The position numbers and the translations under genes are program-made. Of a DNA stretch of 6,211 nucleotides, positions 1-6,211 are shown piece by piece. This stretch comes from an uncultured Flavihumibacter sp. GTDB taxonomy: Bacteria > Bacteroidota > Bacteroidia > Chitinophagales > Chitinophagaceae. The first letter of the stretch is position 1. Each line of letters starts with the position of its first letter. The DNA lies in contig CAMLPA010000208.1 in the NCBI GenBank assembly GCA_946481605.1, positions 1 through 6,211 of the forward strand. The letters run 5' to 3'. Under the pieces are notes generated by a model. That model saw nothing but the letters and a program-made list of their open reading frames with translations, was not told the origin of the DNA and searched no databases.

Positions 1-438
1 AAAAGACAATACCACCTGAATAATTCCGAATATCGCGGAGTAGTAGGCGAATTTCACATATAATTTAAAAATGTTCTTCCAGTCGTATTTTTCAATAATG
101 TAAAAGTTCACCGTAAAAATAATCAGGATGGGAATCATCTGTTTAAGGAATCCTCCAAAGCCTAATTGCAACATCGCTATTGAGAGTAGCGAAGTAACGA
201 GCAGGTATAAATAAAGGCTCCAGGGTACCGCCTTAGATAAAATTATATTCCTGAACTGTGTAAGGAGCAGTATAATTGCAACGGGATATCCGAAGATATC
301 AAAGTCTACACCAAACAACCTTCTGGTGGCGAGTTCTTTCGAAAAAACAGCAAGTACCAGCAGAAACTCGGGCCATGAGCTGAGGTACAATTGTGTTGCG
401 TTAAGCGGAACGGTTCTTATTAAGACTGTTCTGTTCAT
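1..438 (-). CDS. O-antigen polymerase/ligase-like (Wzy-type) membrane protein, N-terminal fragment
   Basis: Translating the minus strand from the ATG at 438 gives 146 codons without a stop, running off the left edge of the window, so the C-terminal part is missing. The start is MNRTVLIRTV, and a TAA at 469-471 limits upstream extension to ten codons with no better start. The protein is strongly hydrophobic. Likely membrane segments lie near residues 22-33 (weak), 48-62, 72-91, 99-115 and 129-146, separated by short charged loops such as EKYDWKN (116-122). This helix spacing, and the last visible segment (YYSAIFGIIQ, 132-141), resemble the N-terminal half of Wzy/WaaL-type O-antigen polymerases and ligases, which join lipid-linked repeat units at the periplasmic face of the inner membrane. 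The diagnostic large periplasmic loop would lie outside the window, so the family is inferred from topology and context. It follows the exported LamG protein by 20 nt and is probably co-transcribed. Another polytopic glycan protein, such as a flippase, is less likely but possible. Confidence 0.7.
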   Translation of the reverse strand, partial: MNRTVLIRTVPLNATQLYLSSWPEFLLVLAVFSKELATRRLFGVDFDIFGYPVAIILLLTQFRNIILSKAVPWSLYLYLLVTSLLSIAMLQLGFGGFLKQMIPILIIFTVNFYIIEKYDWKNIFKLYVKFAYYSAIFGIIQVVLSF

Positions 439-458
439 TATCAGGATTTTCGTTCCGG

Positions 459-3191
459 CTATTTTAGCTTAAGATCATTTTTTTCAGACAATACAATTTT
501 ATCAACTTGGATTTTTCCCTTTATCCGAAGGGCTATCTGCGTTGAGCCTCCACTGATTCCCGCATCCTCGAACCTGTACCAGCTCCAGTTCTTTCCCTGT
601 ATTGCAATAGCTTTCCCGGTTCCACTGCTCAACACAACGTTCCCCTTACCTTCAGATCTCGCCCTTATATAGAGGACATTTCTCCCCTCTGTTCCGGGAG
701 GAATATCAAATACAAGGTTACCATTCTCTTCGCATTCAACATAACTGACGGCGTCCGTAAAATCGTAATCGTTAATTCCACGTGCCTCTGTTACTATTCT
801 TATATCTTGTGCGTTTGCTGCCAGCTCCGCTTCCTGTTCAAAGTTTTTGCTCCAATAAAAAGGATGCTCGTATTGGTGCCACCCATCCAGTTGATAAAAA
901 ACGGGGCGTGCCGCTGATTCATCCAACACATACATGCTTCCCTGCCGCCGTATGGGAAAGGTAACCTTTCTGCCCTCAAGCTTTATGGTAGTACTTCCCT
1001 CCAGGGGCGCGTTTCCATTGGCATTAGAGGTAGGCTGAATTGACCCATAAATAAGGTATTGCTTTCCCAGTTTTCTAACAAGGATAAGGTGAGCTGGTGA
1101 TGCGCCTTGTACTGCAAGCGGCAAAGGATTTCCGCTGTCCGAAAGTAATTGTCCTTTATCTAAAAAATTGTACACCTGCGAAGCGATGGCCTGCGCATAG
1201 GCAGGCATTGCCGCCTGATAGATATACCCTCTCGGATCAAACGGACCGGAGCCATTTGGCCATTTCCCGGCACCGCCTGTAATATTAAAATAGCCCGTAT
1301 AAAAGAAATCAGCACCCAGCATCACCATGGACTTCAGCAGCGCGAGCCACTGCGCGGGCCTGATATTCTGTTCTTCAAATCCCCATCCAGCAGAAACGTA
1401 GGGAGAAAAGAACTTCACCCCCAGAGCTATTTCCTTTTGTCTTCCTTCTGCTATTCTTCCGTAACCATTCAGTTGACCAGAAGCCATGCGCCAGTTACCC
1501 GGTGTGGAAGGATAGAAAGCCGGGGTTGACCTTGGCGTTTTGTTTACCATGCCGTTGGTGTTGATTCTCAAAGCATAATCTGGCCAGTAACTACTGTTAT
1601 ACGCGCTTACATTGTAAAAACTGAACAGCGTATTTTTCCATCCAAGCACGTTGAGTACCGTTGATTTATAGACCGAGTCGAACCGGTTCTGCATCCAACC
1701 GCTCAACTGCGCATGATCCATCTTGTTTTTTTTCATGAAAGCAGCCACATCCGGGTCCTGTTTCAATAAAGCGTCGGCACGCATGTGGCCGAACCATTCT
1801 CCATTCTCATTAAGCATTGTAACTGGCCGATTAAGATGCTGTGCCAACTGCTTAACATAAAATGCGGTTGTTTGCGCGTCTTTCTGGATGAAGTCAAGTG
1901 GCGCGAAAGGGCTCAGCGATTTCTTCCCCTGCATGATCACCTTTCCCGAACTATTACGGAGGTAATATTCGTCAGGAAGTTTTTGGTCGAGTACATAAGC
2001 CCGTTGATTGGTGAACCCCGCATGTACAGGCTTTATCTGAACGTGGAACAGTACGGTGGCAGTTGGAAGGTCCTTGCGCTTGTTGGCAAAACCGATCAGT
2101 GCGCCATGCAATCCTTTGGGGTCGGTGTAAATTTTTTCCGCTGCCTTGGCATCTATCCGGGGGCAAGGCAGTTCAATGTAATAGTTCCATCTTTCCGCTA
2201 ATTCCTGTGTCATGGCCACAGCTTTTACAGGATCCGTTTTCCCAAACCCCTTGCCGCCTGGCTGGGGCAGTTCCCGGTGCAGGTAAGTGATATCCATCCA
2301 CGGGAAATTGCGTGGCATCTGCACACTTTTATTGTAACGTGGATCAGGGAAAGCCTTTAACTGATCGAGTGCCTGAACATCATATAAAGGATATCCGGGG
2401 GCAAACTCTTTCTCATCCAATGCCGTGGCTTTTTGCTGAACAGGCGTATTTAACTTTTTTTGTACTTCCGGATTAATGCGGAAGGTATAATTTTTTCCTC
2501 CCCGTACTTCTTCATTGTGTTGCCTGATTAAACCGGGGTCCAGCGCCTTATCGTAGAATGCCAGTTCATCTATGGAGGACCGCATTCTGAAACCATCTCC
2601 TGCAGATACTGCAACCGCCTCGTAGGGCGTGATTTTCTTTTGAAAAGCGGCGTTGTTGACACCATCAATGTACAAAAGCATTTCTCCTGAATGTTTCATC
2701 ACAAAAACGAAGTGGTGCCATTGGTCATTTGCTAGGTTATTATAACTGTTTACACCTGTGCCATTGAGCGGAATGCGCCAGCCTTCAGCAGCTTTTTTCC
2801 CTTTCCTGAGTACAGTGTAATTGATGAGCACAGTTCCATAAGTGAAATTTATTCTGAAATCGGGTGGAGGGAATGTAGAGAATACAAAACTTTGTCCTTT
2901 AAAAAAGAACTCTATTGTAAAATCCTTTAAAGCCGGGGTTCTTCTTAAGAAATTAGTGACCGCGTATGTTTTGTCGTTATCCGTACCAAGCGCCCCACCT
3001 TTTATTCCTGCGATGGCTTTCATTCTTGGCGACTGCCTGGAAACATCAAATTTCTTCCCGGCAACCTCGTCGGCATATACATCTTTCCCATCAAAACTCC
3101 AGTATGTGACTGGTGTTTGCGCATACGCGCATTGAAAAAGCAGGCATAGCAAAAGCGCTATTCTTATCAGTTTCAGGACAAGTGTTTTCAT
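459..3191 (-). CDS. Exported LamG-domain protein with glycoside-hydrolase-like barrel and C-terminal carbohydrate-binding-like region
   Basis: This gene encodes 910 residues from the ATG at 3191. The frame also opens at 3251, but that start would overlap the upstream gene by 43 nt and put 20 hydrophilic residues before the signal peptide. The 3191 start gives a textbook type I signal peptide (basic MKTLVLKLIR, hydrophobic core, AYA/Q cleavage after about residue 24). The cysteine at 21 is preceded by Gln and does not make a convincing lipobox. Residues about 28-228 look like a LamG/concanavalin A-like domain: TYWSFDG near the start, QWHHFVFV and MLLYIDG (157-177), and the closing SIDELAFYDKAL. 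Residues about 295-680 alternate strands and helices like a TIM barrel, with candidate catalytic acids in NENGEW (E462, E465) and GWGFEEQN (E606, E607). Beta-rich segments follow at about 690-770 and 784-902, the last resembling a CBM. No type IX sorting domain is visible at the C-terminus, so a periplasmic location is plausible. Binding or cleavage of the locus polysaccharide is inferred; the exact enzyme family is not recognised. Confidence 0.85.
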   Translation of the reverse strand: MKTLVLKLIRIALLLCLLFQCAYAQTPVTYWSFDGKDVYADEVAGKKFDVSRQSPRMKAIAGIKGGALGTDNDKTYAVTNFLRRTPALKDFTIEFFFKGQSFVFSTFPPPDFRINFTYGTVLINYTVLRKGKKAAEGWRIPLNGTGVNSYNNLANDQWHHFVFVMKHSGEMLLYIDGVNNAAFQKKITPYEAVAVSAGDGFRMRSSIDELAFYDKALDPGLIRQHNEEVRGGKNYTFRINPEVQKKLNTPVQQKATALDEKEFAPGYPLYDVQALDQLKAFPDPRYNKSVQMPRNFPWMDITYLHRELPQPGGKGFGKTDPVKAVAMTQELAERWNYYIELPCPRIDAKAAEKIYTDPKGLHGALIGFANKRKDLPTATVLFHVQIKPVHAGFTNQRAYVLDQKLPDEYYLRNSSGKVIMQGKKSLSPFAPLDFIQKDAQTTAFYVKQLAQHLNRPVTMLNENGEWFGHMRADALLKQDPDVAAFMKKNKMDHAQLSGWMQNRFDSVYKSTVLNVLGWKNTLFSFYNVSAYNSSYWPDYALRINTNGMVNKTPRSTPAFYPSTPGNWRMASGQLNGYGRIAEGRQKEIALGVKFFSPYVSAGWGFEEQNIRPAQWLALLKSMVMLGADFFYTGYFNITGGAGKWPNGSGPFDPRGYIYQAAMPAYAQAIASQVYNFLDKGQLLSDSGNPLPLAVQGASPAHLILVRKLGKQYLIYGSIQPTSNANGNAPLEGSTTIKLEGRKVTFPIRRQGSMYVLDESAARPVFYQLDGWHQYEHPFYWSKNFEQEAELAANAQDIRIVTEARGINDYDFTDAVSYVECEENGNLVFDIPPGTEGRNVLYIRARSEGKGNVVLSSGTGKAIAIQGKNWSWYRFEDAGISGGSTQIALRIKGKIQVDKIVLSEKNDLKLK

Positions 3192-3208
3192 CGCTGCTGT
3201 ATTTTCAT

Positions 3209-4342
3209 TTACCTCAATCTCTGTATCATTTTTTCCACCAGTGGCTGCCATAGAAACCGTTCCGAGACAATTTTTAAAGACGCCGCCTTCATAGCGCTCA
3301 GTTGGTTGGGGGGCATTGCTGAGGCATCCTCTAACGCCTTAACCACTTCGTCTACAGAGGGTTCCCGCATCAATATACCGTTCGCCGAAGAAACCTGTTC
3401 ATTTACAGCACCAACATCCGATGCTATAATGGCGCATCCCCGCGCCATGGCTTCAAGGATAACCGTAGGCATCCCTTCCGCATAACTCGGCAGCACCAGA
3501 AAATCAGACACGTCAAGTACGGACATGATAGCCTCCCCGGAATCCAACATGCCATGGTAATGCACGTCCGGCGATTGTATCTGCTTGTTTGGGGGAACAG
3601 GTCCTACAAAATTAAAAATCATCTTACCTGAGCCTACCAATTTTAAGATAGCGCTTGAAAATTCTTCCACTCCTTTGCGGCGTTCATACCTTCCCACAAA
3701 TGTAAACACCCTTTTCTCCGCAGGCGGAGCCACCGATTCCCTTACCCAACTTTCTTCGATACCTATACCAATTTCCATGATCCGTTCTTCAGGTATTCCA
3801 ACCTTACGCAAGATGTCTGTGAGCCGACCGCCAAGCGACTGTACAATATCAGCCTTTTTTAAAATACGGCGGACGAAAGGCCTGAACATGGACTGCTCCA
3901 GTTTATTTTTTAAGGACGCGGAACACTGGAACATTTCAAGTCCATGGAAATTAAGCACACATAATGGAAGACTATCCCCTATCATTTTGCGGTTAAGTGT
4001 ATACCACCCTGAAAATCCCTGGATATAAATCGCGTCATAAGCCACTTTGGTGGCCTTCAAATGCAGGTGTACCGCTTTGGAATACCTATAGGAGTCCCAC
4101 AAATAGTGACCGGGAAAAGATGCGGGTTTTGGATAAGACACCAGGAATGGTGTGATCAACGCCCGTTCCTCTATGCTGAAATAACTGCTGAGGTCGGGTT
4201 GAATATCCTGCTGCTTCACAGTATGAAAAAGGTGAACATTTACGCCTGTGGCTGCCAAATAACGGCAGAGGTAGTAGGAGTGCTTTTGCATACCCCCGAT
4301 TACAAAGGGCCAAATACCATCGGTGAGTAAGGCTACAGTCAT
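3209..4342 (-). CDS. Glycosyltransferase family 4 (GT-B fold)
   Basis: This 377-residue protein has the usual length for a GT4 retaining glycosyltransferase, which transfers a sugar from a nucleotide donor to a growing lipid-linked glycan on the cytoplasmic side of the inner membrane. The N-terminal Rossmann half starts at once with MTVALLTDGIWPF and carries the GGMQKH acceptor-side loop (16-21) and an HGLEMF segment (133-138). The C-terminal donor half begins around 190 with IGIGIEESW and contains VGRYERRKGVEEF (216-228) and the EX7E motif EGMPTVILE (E289 and E297), followed by ARGCAIIASDVGAVNE. All these are standard GT4 landmarks, and the fold appears complete. The ATG at 4342 fits because the first beta strand follows it directly and it lies 12 nt after the dehydrogenase stop. 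The leader between the genes has no clear Shine-Dalgarno sequence. The donor and acceptor sugars cannot be read from the sequence. The next gene starts 17 nt downstream, which points to co-transcription. Confidence 0.95.
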   Translation of the reverse strand: MTVALLTDGIWPFVIGGMQKHSYYLCRYLAATGVNVHLFHTVKQQDIQPDLSSYFSIEERALITPFLVSYPKPASFPGHYLWDSYRYSKAVHLHLKATKVAYDAIYIQGFSGWYTLNRKMIGDSLPLCVLNFHGLEMFQCSASLKNKLEQSMFRPFVRRILKKADIVQSLGGRLTDILRKVGIPEERIMEIGIGIEESWVRESVAPPAEKRVFTFVGRYERRKGVEEFSSAILKLVGSGKMIFNFVGPVPPNKQIQSPDVHYHGMLDSGEAIMSVLDVSDFLVLPSYAEGMPTVILEAMARGCAIIASDVGAVNEQVSSANGILMREPSVDEVVKALEDASAMPPNQLSAMKAASLKIVSERFLWQPLVEKMIQRLR

Positions 4343-4354
4343 CTATAGAAGCGT

Positions 4355-5635
4355 TTAAAAAAGATTGATTACATTTTTACCCTGGCTTGCGTAAACATTA
4401 TTGTCAATGCAATTTAAAATCGTTTTTTCACCGGGCAGCGCCAATACGGACGCCATATCTTTCTTATTCACAACGGCCACTTCGCACCATTCGAATTGTG
4501 TTTCCAGGTCATGGTGCATATACCTCACCACATCAGGGAACTCAATTCTAAGTCTGTCTGTTTCTATTTTGGGATCATACACCCGCACTTCTTTACCGGC
4601 AGCCACAAGATCTTTAAGCAAAAACAGTAAGGGGCTTTCCCTGATGTCATCTGTATTCTCCTTAAAGGCAAGTCCGTAAATGAACACCCGTTGTTTGTTA
4701 AATGAAAGCAGTTTTTGTAAAAGCCTTTCCTGGTGTACCTTGTTGCTTTGGAGTACGCCATTAAAAAAAGGCGTTGGCGTATCTGCTACTTTCCCCAGGT
4801 GCACGATGGCCCTGGAGTCTTTTGGGAGGCAGGACCCTCCAAATGGCAGTCCTGGCCTGAGGTACCTTGTGGAAATGTTCAGGATAGGATCCATAAGAAA
4901 CACATCATTGGCTGTTTTCACATTTACGCCAAGCTTTGTGCCTATTGCATATACTTCGTTGGCAAAGGCCACTTTTGTGGCGTGGTAAGCATTGTCTACA
5001 TACTTGATGAATTCTGCCGTTGGGTAATCCACGAAAATAAGCGGTGTTTTTTCATCGAATCCGAATACGGCTTTAATTTCCTGTTCGGCGCTATGTTCCT
5101 CGTCTATACCAGCAACGATCCTGGCACCCTGAAAGAAATCTTTTACCGCGGTTCCCTCGCGCAGGAATTCGGGTAGAAAAGCCACTTTTATATTACTGAA
5201 TGCATCGCCGGCAACCGTTTTTAATTCGGGAAGAATATGATCTGAAATGGTGCCCGGCGGAATGGTGCTTCTGAAAACAATGGTATATTTTTTATTGAAT
5301 TGTTTTACGAGCGCCCCTATTTCCCTGGCAGTATTGAGGATATAATTGAGGTTCACTTCTCCGTCCGGCCCGCTGGGTGTTCCCACACAAACCAGGGCCA
5401 TTTCCGTTTCGGCTACACAGGTGGCGGCGCTTGTTTCAGCGAATATGCGTTTGCCGCTCAGCCCTTCGGCGATCATGTTGTCTACTTCTGGTTCGTACAC
5501 TGTGCTTTTCCCTTCCCGGATCATGTTTACCTTGTGCGGTTTCACATCGCACCCATACAGGGTATGCCCAATTTTTGAAAGGCAGGCCAGGTTTACCACC
5601 CCTACATAGCCTAAACCGAAGACGCTTATTTTCAT
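4355..5635 (-). CDS. UDP-glucose/GDP-mannose 6-dehydrogenase family protein (AlgD-like)
   Basis: This 426-residue enzyme belongs to the family that oxidises the C6 hydroxyl of a nucleotide hexose to a carboxylate with two NAD+, giving UDP-glucuronate or GDP-mannuronate for acidic polysaccharides. The N-terminal NAD-binding Rossmann fold shows FGLGYVG (GxGxxG, 7-12) and VCVGTPS (82-88). The family's catalytic residues all appear present: T124 in RSTIPPG, E156 and E160 in PEFLREG, K211 and N215 in FIKYVDNAYH, and C269 and D273 in FGGSCLPKD. The C-terminal UDP-binding-type domain includes YGLAFKENTDDIRESP (320-335). The phrases YLRPGLPFGGSCLPKD and AYHATKVAFANE, and the cysteine position, resemble Pseudomonas AlgD as I remember it more than typical Ugd, but substrate choice cannot be settled by eye. 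The ATG at 5635 begins directly with the Rossmann strand MKISVFGLG. The gene follows the upstream glycosyltransferase by 15 nt. Its product probably supplies an activated uronic acid to the glycosyltransferases of this locus. Confidence 0.95.
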   Translation of the reverse strand: MKISVFGLGYVGVVNLACLSKIGHTLYGCDVKPHKVNMIREGKSTVYEPEVDNMIAEGLSGKRIFAETSAATCVAETEMALVCVGTPSGPDGEVNLNYILNTAREIGALVKQFNKKYTIVFRSTIPPGTISDHILPELKTVAGDAFSNIKVAFLPEFLREGTAVKDFFQGARIVAGIDEEHSAEQEIKAVFGFDEKTPLIFVDYPTAEFIKYVDNAYHATKVAFANEVYAIGTKLGVNVKTANDVFLMDPILNISTRYLRPGLPFGGSCLPKDSRAIVHLGKVADTPTPFFNGVLQSNKVHQERLLQKLLSFNKQRVFIYGLAFKENTDDIRESPLLFLLKDLVAAGKEVRVYDPKIETDRLRIEFPDVVRYMHHDLETQFEWCEVAVVNKKDMASVLALPGEKTILNCIDNNVYASQGKNVINLF

Positions 5636-5650
5636 ATTTGTTCCGTATTG

Positions 5651-6211
5651 TTATTTTTTAACCAGTGCATGGTAAACCGACATTGTTTGTTCGGCTATAT
5701 TTTCCCAACTAAAAGCCATTGCGTACCCACGTGCGGCCGCCGAGGTGCTACTTCTTTCGGACAGGGTAAGCCCGATATAATTTCTGAGCGCTGCTATACA
5801 GGCGGAAAGGTCATGCTGTGTATACAATGTCACGAACCTTGTATGGGCCCTGAACATGTCCGCATTTATAGCAGTAAGCACCAACGGGCACCCCATTACT
5901 AATCCCTGAACGAGTGCATTGCTTCCCGCCAGCCCCGTTACCGGAATAAACTGCACATGTGCTTTCATATAGGCCTCTCTTACCTGGTGGTCGCTTACAT
6001 CACTCAGGTATTGAATATTCGTGTAATGCTTTAGTTTTTCCCTGTATTGTTCAGGCAGGCTCCGGTTGATGAGGAGGAATGTCCATTCCGGACATTTTTC
6101 AACCACCTGAAAGTAAAAGTCCCAGTCGCGCAGCCAATTCCCCACGGTAAGTACGGTTGGTTCAGCCGCGACCGGCTGCCATGCGTTTTCAAACTGCTCC
6201 ACATAAGCGTC
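5651..6211 (-). CDS. GT-B (GT4-like) glycosyltransferase, C-terminal fragment
   Basis: The frame is open to the right edge of the window, giving 186 residues of a larger protein whose N-terminal half lies outside. A GTG at 6202 could be read as a start, but three more open codons (Asp-Ala-Tyr) precede it and a start there would remove the whole acceptor domain, so I treat the gene as cut by the window. The visible part looks like the donor-binding half of a GT-B enzyme: strand TVLTVGNWLRDWDF (19-32), strand WTFLLINRSLP, a YLSDVSDHQVREAYMKA loop and helix, then FIPVTGLAGSNALVQG (88-103) and LVMGCPLVLT, and the final helix FSWENIAEQT typical of GT4 C-termini. The position normally held by the second Glu of the EX7E motif is Gln (Q102), and no acidic residue is seen where the first would be expected. 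It is either a divergent family or has altered chemistry. Sugar specificity is unknown. Its stop lies 15 nt before the dehydrogenase. Confidence 0.85.
   Translation of the reverse strand, partial: DAYVEQFENAWQPVAAEPTVLTVGNWLRDWDFYFQVVEKCPEWTFLLINRSLPEQYREKLKHYTNIQYLSDVSDHQVREAYMKAHVQFIPVTGLAGSNALVQGLVMGCPLVLTAINADMFRAHTRFVTLYTQHDLSACIAALRNYIGLTLSERSSTSAAARGYAMAFSWENIAEQTMSVYHALVKK

Larger units (their letters stand above)
1..6211 (-). other. Segment of a polysaccharide biosynthesis operon
   Basis: Five consecutive genes share the minus strand, with intergenic gaps of 15, 12, 17 and 20 nt (5636-5650, 4343-4354, 3192-3208 and 439-458). None of these gaps is large enough for a usual promoter or shows a hairpin followed by a T-run, so a single transcript entering from the right is the simplest reading. 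The leaders are A-rich and lack an obvious Shine-Dalgarno motif, which is common in Bacteroidota. The operon's promoter and its end are both outside the window. Gene content (nucleotide-sugar dehydrogenase, two glycosyltransferases, an exported glycan-binding protein and a polymerase-like membrane protein) supports a surface-polysaccharide assembly locus. Confidence 0.8.

Noticed and set aside
1785..2201. Plus-strand open frame of 138 codons
   Set aside because: It lies wholly inside the LamG gene on the opposite strand, shows no recognisable domain, and its low-complexity mixture of residues is typical of an antisense shadow.
3120..3134. Possible lipoprotein signal at the Cys of LLFQC in the LamG protein
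   Set aside because: Gln just before the Cys does not fit a lipobox, and a good type I cleavage site (AYA/Q) follows three residues later.
3585..4028. Plus-strand open frame of 147 codons
   Set aside because: It is antisense to the middle of the GT4 gene, whose motifs are unmistakable, and it has no motif or leader of its own.
4343..4354. Possible promoter or terminator in the gap between the dehydrogenase and GT4 genes
   Set aside because: The gap is only 12 nt, with no hairpin; the same holds for the other gaps of 15, 17 and 20 nt.
4733..5176. Plus-strand open frame of 147 codons
   Set aside because: It is antisense to the catalytic region of the dehydrogenase and is rich in Cys, Trp and His in the way shadow frames are.
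5300..5661. Three overlapping plus-strand open frames opposite the start of the dehydrogenase
   Set aside because: They overlap each other and the strongly conserved Rossmann region on the other strand; none resembles a protein family.
5651..6202. GTG at 6202 as the true start of the right-edge glycosyltransferase
   Set aside because: The frame stays open to the window edge upstream, and the visible part begins in the donor-binding half of a GT-B enzyme, so the gene is cut by the window and not a short complete protein.

Overview
The window is a compact, one-directional stretch of a bacterial surface-polysaccharide (capsule, exopolysaccharide or O-antigen) biosynthesis locus. All five genes lie on the minus strand, so transcription runs from the right edge to the left edge. 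The gaps between genes are only 15, 12, 17 and 20 nt. No terminator-like hairpin or promoter-sized gap is visible, so this is most likely the interior of a longer operon. Both end genes are cut by the window edges.

In transcription order the genes are: (1) 6211-5651, the C-terminal part of a GT-B fold (GT4-like) glycosyltransferase; (2) 5635-4355, a complete nucleotide-sugar 6-dehydrogenase of the UDP-glucose/GDP-mannose dehydrogenase family, closest by eye to AlgD-type GDP-mannose dehydrogenases; (3) 4342-3209, a complete GT4 glycosyltransferase; (4) 3191-459, a large exported protein with a LamG/concanavalin A-like lectin domain, a middle region resembling a glycoside-hydrolase TIM barrel, and C-terminal beta-rich carbohydrate-binding-like regions; (5) 438-1, the N-terminal 146 residues of a multi-spanning membrane protein that looks like an O-antigen polymerase/ligase (Wzy-like).

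A coherent model is that the dehydrogenase supplies an activated uronic acid (GDP-mannuronate or UDP-glucuronate). The two glycosyltransferases help build the lipid-linked repeat unit in the cytoplasm, the membrane protein polymerises or ligates it at the periplasmic face, and the exported multidomain protein binds, trims or cleaves the polymer. The last role is inference. It recalls the lyases and hydrolases embedded in alginate and other exopolysaccharide operons.

The organism is probably a member of the Bacteroidota, perhaps Chitinophagaceae-like. The reasons are moderate GC by eye, A-rich gene leaders without clear Shine-Dalgarno motifs, and a LamG-containing exported protein in a glycan locus. 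This is an impression from style, not a database match. No RNA genes, CRISPR arrays, insertion sequences or notable repeats were seen, and no stretch over 300 bases lacks a gene. The most interesting item is the exported LamG/hydrolase-like protein, whose catalytic family I do not recognise.
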